64,000 bases of DNA from GWF2-38-10 sp964527595 (lineage in GTDB: Bacteria; Babelota; Babeliae; Babelales; RVW-14), in assembly GCA_964527595.1 (NCBI GenBank), contig CAZGPI010000005.1, positions 22,635 through 86,634 on the forward strand, given 5' to 3'. The translations under genes were made by a program, and so were the position numbers. Below, in pieces: positions 25,300-33,609 of the stretch (its first letter is position 1; each line of letters begins with the position of its first letter). The notes beneath the pieces were generated by a model. The model was not told the origin of the DNA. It was given only the letters and a program-made list of their open reading frames with translations, and did no database searches.

Positions 25300-26432
25300 C
25301 AACAAGAACATCCGCCTCTTCATGGGTTGAAATTGATCAACAAGCCCTCGAGCACAATATCCACTCCTACAAAACAATCATAGGATCGTCGATATTGGCA
25401 CCCGTTATCAAAAGTAACGCTTATGGCCATGGCATTGAGCTTATCGCGAAAATATGCGATCAAAACAATTTGGTTGATTATCTTTGTGTAGTCAGTTTAA
25501 GCGAAGCTCTTTTGCTCAGATCAATCGGCATCAAAAAACCGTTATTGGTGGTAAGTATTATCGATAGAGATTTGCGGGATGCCATTGAACAAAATATCGA
25601 TTTAGTCGCTTATGACCGTGAAATTATTCAAGAACTCAACGCCATCGGAAAAATGCTTAACAAAAAGGCACGGGTTCACATTAAAATCGATACCGGTCTC
25701 TCGCGCCTCGGGTTACCAACTAATGACGCTTTATCGTTCATAACACATGTTGCGACATTACCCTATATCTCAATCACTGGAATTTTTACCCACTTTGCAG
25801 AATCTGAATGCGCCGACCAAACATTTACCAACCACCAACTGGAACAATTTAACGCACTCATTAAACAACTTGATGCTCTTGGCATAGCAATTCCAATAAA
25901 TCATACAGCCTGCTCGGCCGCGATCACCGCAAATATTCCAAGCCATTGTAGCTTTGTAAGACTTGGTATTGGGTTATATGGTTTGTGGCCGTCACCAGAA
26001 AATAAACAGATAACACAACAATTGCACCCAACCTTTTCGTTAAAACCGGTTTTAACCTGGAAAACAAGAATTATCCAAATTAAGGATATCCCGGCCGAAA
26101 GTTATATTGGCTATGATCGCACTCATCAAGTAACCCAAGCATCGCGCATTGCCATTATTCCTGTTGGTTACTGGGATGGTTATGACCGCCGACTATCAAA
26201 TAGCGGCAAGGTGCTTATCAATAATCAACTTGCGCCTATTATTGGCCGAATAGCCATGAATCTAAGCATGGTCAATATTACTGGTTTGAATGTTTCGATG
26301 AATGATGATGTTACTTTATTGGGCAATCATCCTGGAATAACCGCCGAAGATATAGCGCAACGGTGCAACACCATTAATTACGAGATTGTTACACGGATCA
26401 ATCCATTATTACCGCGACGCATAAAGGAATAA
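25296..26432 (+). CDS. alr: Alanine racemase
   Basis: 378 residues. Alr makes D-alanine for peptidoglycan using PLP. The N-terminal barrel carries PVIKSNAYGHG with the PLP-binding Lys near residue 39. HIKIDTGLSRLG lies near 125, FVRLGIGLYGLWP near 215, and the C-terminal domain has SYIGYDRTH with the catalytic Tyr and PVGYWDGYDRRLSN. Complete. It starts inside the stop of the zeta-like lipoprotein gene (ATGA). Its stop is only 2 bases from the end of the convergent toxin gene. Confidence 0.96.
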   Translation: MTTRTSASSWVEIDQQALEHNIHSYKTIIGSSILAPVIKSNAYGHGIELIAKICDQNNLVDYLCVVSLSEALLLRSIGIKKPLLVVSIIDRDLRDAIEQNIDLVAYDREIIQELNAIGKMLNKKARVHIKIDTGLSRLGLPTNDALSFITHVATLPYISITGIFTHFAESECADQTFTNHQLEQFNALIKQLDALGIAIPINHTACSAAITANIPSHCSFVRLGIGLYGLWPSPENKQITQQLHPTFSLKPVLTWKTRIIQIKDIPAESYIGYDRTHQVTQASRIAIIPVGYWDGYDRRLSNSGKVLINNQLAPIIGRIAMNLSMVNITGLNVSMNDDVTLLGNHPGITAEDIAQRCNTINYEIVTRINPLLPRRIKE

Positions 26433-26434
26433 TG

Positions 26435-26707
26435 TTATTTTTTCAGATCCCGATAAAAATTTTCATGCGATCCTAATGCAAGCAATACCAAGCACAGCTC
26501 TTCATCTCGAACTTCATAGGCCAAAAGTGTTAGTTGGTCTATCATTTTAAATTTGTAAACTTGAATTCCACTCAAATCACCCTTTTTAGCATCCCCAATA
26601 GATGGATTCTCTATAACTTTTCTTACAGCCCCGTCTAAATATTGCTTTTGATTTTTATGTAATTTTTTTGCCTGCTTACTAAACGTCGGCGTTTGTAAAA
26701 CATTCAT
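26435..26707 (-). CDS. RelE/ParE-superfamily toxin
   Basis: 90 residues. It opens TPTFSKQAKKLHKNQKQYLDGAVRKVI, the two-helix start of RelE-fold toxins, followed by KKGDLSGIQVYKFKMIDQLTLLAYEV and LVLLALGSHENFYRDLKK. That order fits mRNA-cutting RelE-like proteins more than gyrase-targeting ParE, but the activity is inferred. It starts 2 bases after the antitoxin gene, the usual arrangement for these pairs. Confidence 0.82.
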   Translation of the reverse strand: MNVLQTPTFSKQAKKLHKNQKQYLDGAVRKVIENPSIGDAKKGDLSGIQVYKFKMIDQLTLLAYEVRDEELCLVLLALGSHENFYRDLKK

Positions 26708-26709
26708 AA

Positions 26710-26934
26710 TTACTTCTTACCAAAAGTGTACATTTCCAACTTGCCGGCCTTAACCTCCTGCTGAGAAACAAGCATATCCTTAATGAATTCATAGGTTAAT
26801 TCAGGATTTTCTTCAGCAATTTTACCTATCTTTGCCCAATATTCTATCTGTCCAGCCACCGAACGATTAAACGCTTTAGATATTATTTTTGCGTCAGAAA
26901 CAATAGCTTCAGATAATTTAACAGCCGTTGCCAT
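26710..26934 (-). CDS. ParD-like antitoxin
   Basis: 74 residues matching the ParD-like antitoxin family: AVKLSEAIVSDAKIISKAFNRSVAGQIEYWAKIGKI, a ribbon-helix-helix DNA-binding motif, then EENPELTYEFIKDML and a toxin-binding tail. It should neutralise the RelE-like protein encoded next to it and repress the operon. ATG 26934 is preferred because AAGGA lies 6 bases upstream; a TTG two codons earlier is in frame. Confidence 0.85.
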   Translation of the reverse strand: MATAVKLSEAIVSDAKIISKAFNRSVAGQIEYWAKIGKIAEENPELTYEFIKDMLVSQQEVKAGKLEMYTFGKK

Positions 26935-27119
26935 AATCAATCCTTCTAAAATTTTTGGAAATTATATTCTTTAACATGAGTGTTAAAATAACACCAAGCG
27001 CAACCTTTTGCAACCATAAGGCAGCTTTGTTATTGTTTTGCATACACCTAATTATTGAGTATTCTTATATCTTCGATCTTAAAAGCATAAAAATATAAAG
27101 AAGCAAAGGAGAAATGCAT

Positions 27120-27728
27120 ATGCCAATGTCGAACCAAATAAATGAAATTCAATTACCATCCCCATCAATCAAAAGCTCTATTTCTATCGAAGAAGCAATC
27201 AACGAGCGATGCTCAACGCGTCAATTTAGCGGCACTCCCCTTACACTTGCAGATATAGGACAATTATTATGGGCGGCTCAGGGCATTACCCATAACCAAA
27301 GGTTGCGAACCGTTCCGTCGGCCGGGGCTCGATATCCATTAGAACTCTATCTGGTTTCAAAAAACGTCACCGATATTCCCTCTGGCATTTACAAATATAA
27401 TGTGCAAACGCATGCACTTGAAAAACGTATTGATGGTGATTTTCAAGCTCAACTTTGCCAACAACCGTGTGTAACCCAAGCGGCTGCAAGCATTATTGTT
27501 TGTGGTATATATGAACGTATTGCAAAAAAATATGGCGTTGATGCCGCTGAAGAATATACCCATATGGAAGTTGGGGGTGTGGCACAAAACATACATCTTC
27601 AAGCAATATCACTTGAAATTGGCACAGTTTTTGTTGCAGGATTTGATACAGATATTGTAAAGAAAATTTTAGGCGCACCTGCAGATGAAGAACCTTTGTG
27701 TATCATGCCTCTTGGCAAATTACGTTAA
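27120..27728 (+). CDS. SagB-type nitroreductase-family oxidoreductase
   Basis: 202 residues. FMN-dependent nitroreductase fold: SIEEAINERCSTRQFSGTPLTLADIGQLLWAAQG, RTVPSAGARYPLELYLV and AEEYTHMEVGGVAQNIHLQAISLEIGTV. These match stand-alone SagB-like (McbC-like) members more than NfsB. In azole-peptide gene clusters SagB oxidises azolines, but no cyclodehydratase or peptide gene is visible here, so the substrate is open. GGAG 8 bases upstream favours ATG 27120 over ATG 27114. Confidence 0.85.
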   Translation: MPMSNQINEIQLPSPSIKSSISIEEAINERCSTRQFSGTPLTLADIGQLLWAAQGITHNQRLRTVPSAGARYPLELYLVSKNVTDIPSGIYKYNVQTHALEKRIDGDFQAQLCQQPCVTQAAASIIVCGIYERIAKKYGVDAAEEYTHMEVGGVAQNIHLQAISLEIGTVFVAGFDTDIVKKILGAPADEEPLCIMPLGKLR

Positions 27729-27743
27729 TAACCGTAAAAACAA

Positions 27744-27770
27744 AAGGCGGAGATGTTTAGTCCCCGCCTT
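27744..27770 (-). terminator. Terminator between converging genes
   Basis: AAGGCGG (27744-27750) pairs with CCGCCTT (27764-27770). On the reverse strand it is followed by a T-rich run (TTTTGTTTTT), which fits ending the minus-strand gene at 27798. It may also act for the plus strand. Confidence 0.6.
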
Positions 27771-27797
27771 ATCACCAAAAACTCTATTTAATCTTTA

Positions 27798-28529
27798 CTA
27801 AAACCAACCCTTAATTACCACAAATGCTGCATTACTTGTGTCTAAAAGTGCGGCCCATAAGCGACTTGATGATTCGGTAAAATCAGGCGCTTTGGGTTCA
27901 GAATTTTTGATCATCGCTTTTTCGGTAACGGTTTTTACCGGCTCGACCTTGTCAGCGGCAACATCTTTATATTCAGTCACCGGTTTTTCCCATTTATCCC
28001 GCTCTGCTTTAAAGGCCTTTTCAATAACAGCCTCTGGCTTTTCGGCATCTTTAAGTGGCCGATCAATAACAACCCTATCGATTTTGTTTAAAAACCAAGA
28101 ACGCTCCATTTGAGACTTTTTGTCGATCCCACAAATAATTATATGCCGAGGAACTAAAAGATCCTCAATAAAGGCACCACTGCGAGTAATCACTTTCACC
28201 AAACAAAAGGCCCCATCGGGAAATCGTTTACTTTCAAAAATACTTTTTTCAATGCTCAATTCCTGAATTTTGCCAAGATCAAGCTTATTTGCCGAATCAT
28301 CGGCCTCTTTCCTAATGCCACCAATGCTTGTGTGCCCAAAAAACGATATGTCTTGTATCTCTGTTACCGTTGTTTCATCATAAATAGTGGCACATATACT
28401 TGGCTCACCCTCCTCAAGCCGTGCATAACTTGGCTCAACACCGTTAACACCACGCTTTGCACCATCACCCATACCCGCCAATACCACCACTAATAAAAAG
28501 CTAAAAGCGCCTCGTATAAATCTTTTCAC
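27798..28529 (-). CDS. Exported protein of unknown function
   Basis: From GTG 28529, which has AAAGGAG 7 bases before it, the protein is 243 residues with a signal peptide (FIRGAFSFLLVVVLAG). The middle has several short strands (GAFCLVKVITRSGAFIEDLLVP, HIIICGID, RVVIDRPL) and the C-terminal third is charged and low-complexity (EKPVTEYKDVAADKVEPVKTV). It ends with a hydrophobic SNAAFVVIKGWF. No family recognised. An open frame continues 11 codons upstream, but the Shine-Dalgarno site argues for the GTG. Confidence 0.65.
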   Translation of the reverse strand: MKRFIRGAFSFLLVVVLAGMGDGAKRGVNGVEPSYARLEEGEPSICATIYDETTVTEIQDISFFGHTSIGGIRKEADDSANKLDLGKIQELSIEKSIFESKRFPDGAFCLVKVITRSGAFIEDLLVPRHIIICGIDKKSQMERSWFLNKIDRVVIDRPLKDAEKPEAVIEKAFKAERDKWEKPVTEYKDVAADKVEPVKTVTEKAMIKNSEPKAPDFTESSSRLWAALLDTSNAAFVVIKGWF

Positions 28530-28682
28530 GACAATTCTCCTTTTTACCACAACATTATCCACAAAACCAATCGTATGCCCATCATATCAATTTGTTTTTT
28601 TTTAAAACAAGCATTAATTCTTATTGTTTTATTCTATCAGTATTTAATCGCAATTTTCCTGGTATTTCTTATGGCCACCCAT

Positions 28683-28710
28683 TTGTCTTTAAGCTTTTCT
28701 AGGCTATAAT
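28683..28710 (+). promoter_or_regulatory. Promoter of the exported protein gene at 28756
   Basis: TTGTCT (28683-28688), 16-base spacer and TATAAT (28705-28710) preceded by GGC, like the rplS promoter. The predicted start of transcription is about 40 bases before the gene. Confidence 0.6.
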
Positions 28711-28755
28711 TACCTAAGTTAAATAATACTTTTATGACTATAAAAAAGGTCTTTT

Positions 28756-29499
28756 ATGATGAAACGTTATCTTTTTATAATTTTCACCATTTTATGTACA
28801 GTTGCAATACCTCAATCATCGCAACTACATGCTGAAATTCCGGCCCCAATAAACACAAATATCACCACCAACCCAACTACTCAGCCTGAACAAGAAGTAC
28901 AAGCAACAGCTCAAGTAGAATTGCCAACCCCACCCGTTGCAGAAACACCAAAGATTAACATCCCGCTCTTTGAGCAAATGAAAAAGAATTTATCGGACCT
29001 GTTCAAAGCTGCCGAGATATTAGATGATCAGCAAAAGTCTGCCGGTTTTCTTAAACAAAATATCACCATCGTTGAACTCAATGAGCTCATTAAACGCGTT
29101 CAAGAAGATCTAAAGAGATTTGATCAATTGGATCGAAGCGATAAAACAGAGATCCTCAAGATTATTAAAGAAAAAGAACAAATATTGCTCAAGCAATTTA
29201 GTGACATGGAAATTGTTTTATTGCCAAATTCTCAGCCAAAAAAACCTATATCATTTCTGACAAAAAGCGCGATAACTATTGGTGTTTTGCTTTTACTTGG
29301 CGTTGGCGTTGCCAGTTATAATAATGCCGATGGCGCTGGCCGTTCAATCCATCATTCTAACGATGTAAGTGGCCTTACCGTAAGGGATCCCAGCAGTGAT
29401 GATTCATTCTTTAATCGTCTTGTAAAACCGACCGGGAATAATTTTTGCCAAAATGTTAGTGATTTTCTTAGTAAACTTGCTGACTTGACTCATCCCTAA
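28756..29499 (+). CDS. Exported membrane-anchored protein, unknown function
   Basis: 247 residues. Signal peptide (FIIFTILCTVAIPQSSQLHA), then a Pro/Thr/Gln-rich linker (about 28-70) and a helical region with coiled-coil character (VELNELIKRVQEDLKRFDQLDRSDK, then EILKIIKEKEQILLKQF). One transmembrane helix lies near 175-190 (SAITIGVLLLLGVGVASY), and the tail holds a DPSSDDSFFNRL segment. No family recognised. AAAGG precedes the ATG. A hairpin terminator follows 43 bases after the stop. Confidence 0.7.
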   Translation: MMKRYLFIIFTILCTVAIPQSSQLHAEIPAPINTNITTNPTTQPEQEVQATAQVELPTPPVAETPKINIPLFEQMKKNLSDLFKAAEILDDQQKSAGFLKQNITIVELNELIKRVQEDLKRFDQLDRSDKTEILKIIKEKEQILLKQFSDMEIVLLPNSQPKKPISFLTKSAITIGVLLLLGVGVASYNNADGAGRSIHHSNDVSGLTVRDPSSDDSFFNRLVKPTGNNFCQNVSDFLSKLADLTHP

Positions 29500-29542
29500 T
29501 CAGGCAACTAAAATCCATCGTTTCTATAATAAATTTCTTATC

Positions 29543-29571
29543 AAGAAGGTTGCAGCATCGCAGCCTTCTTT
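29543..29571 (+). terminator. Rho-independent terminator
   Basis: AAGAAGGTTGC pairs with GCAGCCTTCTT (one G-U) around a 6-7-base loop, followed by a short TTGTTT tail. It closes the gene at 28756. Confidence 0.72.
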
Positions 29572-29584
29572 GTTTGCTCATGTA

Positions 29585-29734
29585 ATGGGCGCACATTTTT
29601 ACCCTAAAAAACAAGGGCTCAAATGTCAACCGGCGTTAGTTGATTTGCATAATCCTAACGATCACATGATTGAATCAAAAGACTTAAACATACATATTAA
29701 AAAATATAAGAAATCTGGAAAAAAAATTGAATAA
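29585..29734 (+). CDS. Possible 49-residue protein
   Basis: An open frame from ATG 29585 to TAA 29734 encodes a Lys/His-rich peptide (MGAHFYPKKQGLKCQPALVD at the start, KKYKKSGKKIE at the end). It lies just after the terminator and before the tRNA cluster, with no clear ribosome site. It fills an otherwise empty 280-base gap. It could be a gene, a remnant or chance; a hairpin spans its first third. Confidence 0.25.
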   Translation: MGAHFYPKKQGLKCQPALVDLHNPNDHMIESKDLNIHIKKYKKSGKKIE

Positions 29735-29779
29735 GACTGGGTTTTGAATTTATAGAAGTTATCGATCAGTTATATTAAC

Positions 29780-29871
29780 TGGTGGAGAGGGGGAGATTCG
29801 AACTCCCGATTCCGGTCTCCCGGAATAACGGTTTTCAAGACCGCCGCAATCGACCACTCTGCCACCTCTCC
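29780..29871 (-). tRNA. tRNA-Ser (TGA)
   Basis: Class II tRNA with a long variable arm. Acceptor GGAGAGG/CCTCTCC, anticodon loop CTTGAAA giving TGA, T arm GGGAGTTCGAATCTCCC, CCA encoded at the 3' end. Confidence 0.95.
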
Positions 29872-29897
29872 GAAGTTTTTTTGATAAGAACGTAGGA

Positions 29898-29989
29898 TGG
29901 TGGAGAGAGAGGGATTCGAACCCTCGATCCGGGTTTCCCCAGATACGCACTTAGCAGGCGCGCGCTTTCGGCCACTCAGCCATCTCTCC
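29898..29989 (-). tRNA. tRNA-Ser (GCT)
   Basis: Class II tRNA with long variable arm. Acceptor GGAGAGA/TCTCTCC, anticodon loop CTGCTAA giving GCT, T loop TTCGAAT, CCA encoded. It lies 26 bases upstream of tRNA-Ser(TGA) on the same strand. Confidence 0.95.
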
Positions 29990-30014
29990 TTTAAAAGAAA
30001 ATATCAAAAAAATA

Positions 30015-30088
30015 TGCGCCCAAGAGGATTCGAACCTCTAACCGTCAGATTCGTAGTCTGATACTCTATCCAGTTGAGCTATGGGCGC
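30015..30088 (-). tRNA. tRNA-Arg (ACG)
   Basis: Acceptor GCGCCCA/TGGGCGC, D arm GCTC..GAGT, anticodon loop CTACGAA giving ACG (read as ICG after editing), T loop TTCGAAT, discriminator A. Unlike the other seven tRNA genes in the window, CCA is not encoded. Confidence 0.95.
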
Positions 30089-30207
30089 TAATTTTCATTT
30101 TTAACTGGTCGTTTTCAAAGAGTGTCACGAAAAATAAGTTTTCATGGTAATATAATACCTTATTCAGCTGCTTTTTCTAGTATTTTCTTAATTTTTTTAA
30201 GGGGAGC

Positions 30208-30498
30208 ATGGACTTGGTAATTGAAGTAAAGGTTGTTCCAAATTCAAAAAAACAATCATTCAGCCTTGGGCAACAAGGATCGATCAAGTGTACACTCAAA
30301 AGCCAACCAGAAAAAGGTAAGGCAAATGAGGAACTTATCAAACTTTTGAGCAAGACATTACGTATCCCACAACAAGATATTAAGATTCTTAGTGGACACA
30401 CGAGCAAAAAAAAAATCATTAAAATTAATGTTGATGATCTTACCCTTCCCCAATTATATGCCCTGTGCAACATAGAAACCCAAACAACCATCAAATAA
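30208..30498 (+). CDS. DUF167 (YggU-like) protein
   Basis: 96 residues with the YggU/UPF0235 pattern: VIEVKVVPNSKKQSFSL, then IKCTLKSQPEKGKANEELIKLLSKTLRIP and IKILSGHTSKKKIIKI. The family is widespread and its role is unknown; it is often found beside membrane or cell-division genes. AAGGGGAG precedes the ATG. It lies 8 bases before the GspF-like gene, and both are likely one operon. Confidence 0.9.
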   Translation: MDLVIEVKVVPNSKKQSFSLGQQGSIKCTLKSQPEKGKANEELIKLLSKTLRIPQQDIKILSGHTSKKKIIKINVDDLTLPQLYALCNIETQTTIK

Positions 30499-30506
30499 GG
30501 ATTGTT

Positions 30507-31709
30507 ATGCCTCAGTATACCTGGAAAGGCATCGATTTGTCCGGCTCTCAAAAGCAAGGTGCTCTTACCATAGAATCTCCAGCCCAGCTCAAAGAACAAC
30601 TACTACGTGACGGTATTGCGCTTTTATCATTTGCAGAAAAAAAGCCTCACAAACCATGGCTCATTACTCGTCGAAACACAGGAGGACAATCTTCATTGAT
30701 TACCTTCTTTGAATATCTATGCCACCTTATCGATAGCGGGGTACCGCTTCTTACTGCCCTAGAACTTGTCACGACACAGCTTACCGATCAAGAATTATGT
30801 TCTATCCTCAACCAAATAATCATCTGCGTTAAAAAGGGTGATGCCTTTTCAACTTCCCTTAAAGGGTATCCTGAAAAATTTTCACCAACCATTATTCAAT
30901 TAATATCTGCCGGCGAAAAAACAGGAAAACTGGCGCCATCTCTTACCTATTTGTGTTCATATCTTAAAGATCAAAACACCTTCAAGAAAACACTTGTTCA
31001 ATCATCAATCTTCCCACTGTTCACCATGTCATTTGGATTTATCATCATGATCGGCATACTGGTTGGCATCATTCCCCAATTTGAAAACTTTTTCAACTCA
31101 ACCAATAAAACCTTACCGCCATTAACTCAAGGAATTCTCAATCTTAGTGCATGGCTTAGATCGTGGAATAGCATTATCTTTTTGGCTATTTTTATCGTTG
31201 GAATCTTTTTACTTAAACACTTAACCCCTAAAAACATTTTATCGGGCCTATTTACCAGGATTCCCTTACTGGGCAACATAATAATAACCACCAACCTTAT
31301 TAATACCTTGCGAATGTTGTCACTTTTTTTGAAGGCCGGAATACCGCTCAAAGATGCCCTTGAAACAATAGCCATTTCTATCAAAAACCCTCACTTTCAT
31401 AAAAAAATACAAAAAATAACCAATGCACTTGTCGCAGGACAAAGCATCGCAACACAACTTCCCACATTAGCATCATCAAAAGATGCCGCAATACTTAACA
31501 CTTTTATTACAATTGGAGAACAAACGGGCAAGCTAGATGCAATGCTTGATAAAGCTACTGCCATTTTTGAAGAAAAGCTCAAGAATGACCTAGACGCATT
31601 TTCCTTGTTTTTTCAACCAACCCTTATGATCGTTGTTGGGCTGCTTATCGCTGTCCTCATGGCGGCCGTATACCTTCCACTTTTCAATTTGGCATATTTT
31701 TGCTCATAG
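30507..31709 (+). CDS. GspF/PilC-family inner-membrane protein
   Basis: 400 residues. From ATG 30507 (AAGGA upstream) it has an N-terminal QYTWKGIDLSGSQKQG segment as in PilC, then two T2SSF domains (LITFFEYLCHLIDSGVPLLTALE near 75 and INTLRMLSLFLKAGIPLKDAL near 270). Transmembrane helices lie at about 170-195, 220-240 and 370-395. These proteins form the platform of type II secretion systems or type IV pili. No ATPase, pilin or secretin gene is adjacent, so any partners lie elsewhere. Confidence 0.9.
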   Translation: MPQYTWKGIDLSGSQKQGALTIESPAQLKEQLLRDGIALLSFAEKKPHKPWLITRRNTGGQSSLITFFEYLCHLIDSGVPLLTALELVTTQLTDQELCSILNQIIICVKKGDAFSTSLKGYPEKFSPTIIQLISAGEKTGKLAPSLTYLCSYLKDQNTFKKTLVQSSIFPLFTMSFGFIIMIGILVGIIPQFENFFNSTNKTLPPLTQGILNLSAWLRSWNSIIFLAIFIVGIFLLKHLTPKNILSGLFTRIPLLGNIIITTNLINTLRMLSLFLKAGIPLKDALETIAISIKNPHFHKKIQKITNALVAGQSIATQLPTLASSKDAAILNTFITIGEQTGKLDAMLDKATAIFEEKLKNDLDAFSLFFQPTLMIVVGLLIAVLMAAVYLPLFNLAYFCS

Positions 31710-31795
31710 AAACCATGGCCCACTTGCATCAGACCGATTACCTGTTAAGCTTAGTTGGAGTTTATATCGAATTCAATGGGGTTATGAGGAATAAT

Positions 31796-33232
31796 ATGAA
31801 TTTTATGCACACCAAAAAAAAGTTGTACTTTATATATTTAGCACTATTCTTAAGTCCGTTTATGGCAAAAACCGAGACGCCACAAAATGGCGCTGCTGAC
31901 CATCGACCATGGATCACCATCTTTGTCCACGGCACAAGCGGAGCAACATACACATTGCTCAATTTTAACGGCCTTCTTTCGGACAATTATGAAAACACAA
32001 TTTACCAAAAACTTCAAAGCCGAAACAAAAAACAAGCACTCATTCACAAAAAATGCTTTCTCTTTGAAGATGGATTACACAAAATAAGCCTTGAAGACCC
32101 AACCACAAATAGAGTTGCCAGTGCTTTTGCTACTATTTATCATGAAATTCTTGGATTAGTAGATCATCGCCAAGCCGAAAATGCCTCCTATTATACGTTT
32201 GGCTGGAGCGGGCTACTGAGCCAGAAGGCACGGCGGCAGGAAGCTATTGCTTTTTACTCATCACTCAGCCAAGAAATTGCATACTATAATAAGCAAGGCC
32301 TGAACCCACGAATACGTATTATCTGCCATAGCCATGGTGGCAATATTGCCCTCAATCTTGCCGGAATACATGCGTTTCTCAACAAGAACATATTTCAAGA
32401 GACTATAACAAACACATCTGTCTCAAAAATTTCTCAGAATATTTCGCCAGAAATATTCGCCAATCTAGATCCTGGCCTTGTTATTGACGAACTTATATTG
32501 CTTGCAACGCCAATTCAAATAGAAACAGAAGAATTTTGTACTTCACCTCTATTCAAAAAGATACTCAGTTTTTATTCACATACCGATATCGTACAAATAT
32601 CTGATTTTGTTTCAACTGATGGTCCTGGAAGCAAGCATACCATAGATCAACGCTACATTAGCCCAAAGATTATGCAGATTCATTGCTCGGTAACTAGACA
32701 CGATCTTCAACCCAAGGCGATGCCGGCAATAACAAGTGCCCCTCCCCAAGAAACAATAAGTAATAAACAAGCGGTTGTCACATTACTTAAAGGTCTGTTT
32801 CGAGGAAAAGAATCGAACGATATGCTTCCGGCAATAGAAAAAATGATTCAAGGGCTGGTCTACCTGTCGGATATACCTAAAGAAAAAGACTTTGACTATT
32901 ATGCGCTTAAAAAAGAGCTATGCGCCATACAAAAAAACATGATCGCCCACCCACACGATCCTGTGCACACCGACTTTGTCTATGGCTTAGAAGACAAAAC
33001 GCATAAGAGCTTCTCAACTTTACCGCTTATTTTGTGGGCACCACTCTTCGCTACGCTTTTACAAGCTAACAACCCCGACCAAACCGAAGTAGATCAGCAC
33101 ATAATCTTAAACTACTACGATAAAACGATGAGCTTTGAAGCCCAAAATACCAGTGGGTCGGCAAAGAAAATAGATGTTCCTGAAGATATATTACGAAAAC
33201 TCAAAACAACGTTTTATGCATGCCTCAATTAG
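31796..33232 (+). CDS. Exported alpha/beta hydrolase, lipase-like
   Basis: 478 residues from ATG 31796 (GAGGA six bases upstream). Signal peptide (LYFIYLALFLSPFMA). PWITIFVHGTSG at about 40 is the oxyanion-hole strand and IRIICHSHGGNIALNLA near 180 is the nucleophile elbow (CHSHGG). A later LILLATPIQ strand and a FYSHTDIVQ segment supply candidate Asp/His. This layout fits a secreted lipase or esterase. The C-terminal 150 residues are helical with no clear family. Substrate unknown. Confidence 0.75.
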   Translation: MNFMHTKKKLYFIYLALFLSPFMAKTETPQNGAADHRPWITIFVHGTSGATYTLLNFNGLLSDNYENTIYQKLQSRNKKQALIHKKCFLFEDGLHKISLEDPTTNRVASAFATIYHEILGLVDHRQAENASYYTFGWSGLLSQKARRQEAIAFYSSLSQEIAYYNKQGLNPRIRIICHSHGGNIALNLAGIHAFLNKNIFQETITNTSVSKISQNISPEIFANLDPGLVIDELILLATPIQIETEEFCTSPLFKKILSFYSHTDIVQISDFVSTDGPGSKHTIDQRYISPKIMQIHCSVTRHDLQPKAMPAITSAPPQETISNKQAVVTLLKGLFRGKESNDMLPAIEKMIQGLVYLSDIPKEKDFDYYALKKELCAIQKNMIAHPHDPVHTDFVYGLEDKTHKSFSTLPLILWAPLFATLLQANNPDQTEVDQHIILNYYDKTMSFEAQNTSGSAKKIDVPEDILRKLKTTFYACLN

Positions 33233-33263
33233 CATTCACATATTTAATGAATTATTGTTAAGA

Positions 33264-33290
33264 TGGATCCCGGACTTGATCCGGGATGAC
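33264..33290 (+). repeat. Palindromic element, second copy
   Basis: Stem ATCCCGGA / TCCGGGAT (33267-33274, 33280-33287) around loop CTTGA, flanked by TGG and GAC as in the copy inside trmD. The flanks match, the stems differ by paired changes, and the loop is the reverse complement of the other copy's loop. It lies in the spacer after the hydrolase gene. Confidence 0.75.
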
Positions 33291-33293
33291 AAG

Positions 33294-33329
33294 AAAAAAA
33301 GGCCCGCTGAAATTCAGCGGGCCTTTTTT
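33294..33329 (+). terminator. Bidirectional rho-independent terminator
   Basis: A run, stem GGCCCGCTG (33301-33309), loop AAATT, stem CAGCGGGCC (33315-33323), T run. It separates the converging hydrolase and small lipoprotein genes. Confidence 0.92.
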
Positions 33330-33351
33330 ATTCTAATCAAAGCAAATGAAT

Positions 33352-33609
33352 TTAGGCAGCTTTGTTTTCTTCTGCTGCTTTTTCATCTTTAGGTTCATCA
33401 ACAGGTGTTGTTGCTGTTGCAGGTGTTGCATCAGCGACTGTTGTTGCTGCTACAGGTGCTTCGTTTTGAGCAACTTCTTTGACAGCTTCTGTTTTTTGTT
33501 CGATTGGTGCTTGGTCAACTTTTACTTCTTCTTTTTTGCATGTACCACATGAACAAAGAAGAGACAATGCTGCTACGCCAAGTACATAAGAGAATACGTT
33601 CTTTTGCAT
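33352..33609 (-). CDS. Small Ala/Glu/Pro-rich lipoprotein
   Basis: 85 residues. Lipoprotein signal MQKNVFSYVLGVAALSLLCSC with lipobox LCSC. The mature part is low-complexity and acidic, rich in Ala, Glu, Thr, Val and Pro, with repeats such as AVKEVAQNEAPVAATTVADATPATATT. It is probably unstructured or extended across the periplasm. GGGAG lies 7 bases upstream of the ATG. No enzymatic domain. Confidence 0.8.
   Translation of the reverse strand: MQKNVFSYVLGVAALSLLCSCGTCKKEEVKVDQAPIEQKTEAVKEVAQNEAPVAATTVADATPATATTPVDEPKDEKAAEENKAA

Noticed and set aside
29759..29950. Open reading frame on the reverse strand across the Ser tRNAs
   Set aside because: It runs through two complete tRNA-Ser genes; the tRNA folds explain the sequence.
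33346..33552. Cys-rich frame on the plus strand (runs of Cys)
   Set aside because: It is the antisense of the Ala/Thr-rich small lipoprotein gene; the Cys runs come from reading GCA/ACA-type repeats backwards.
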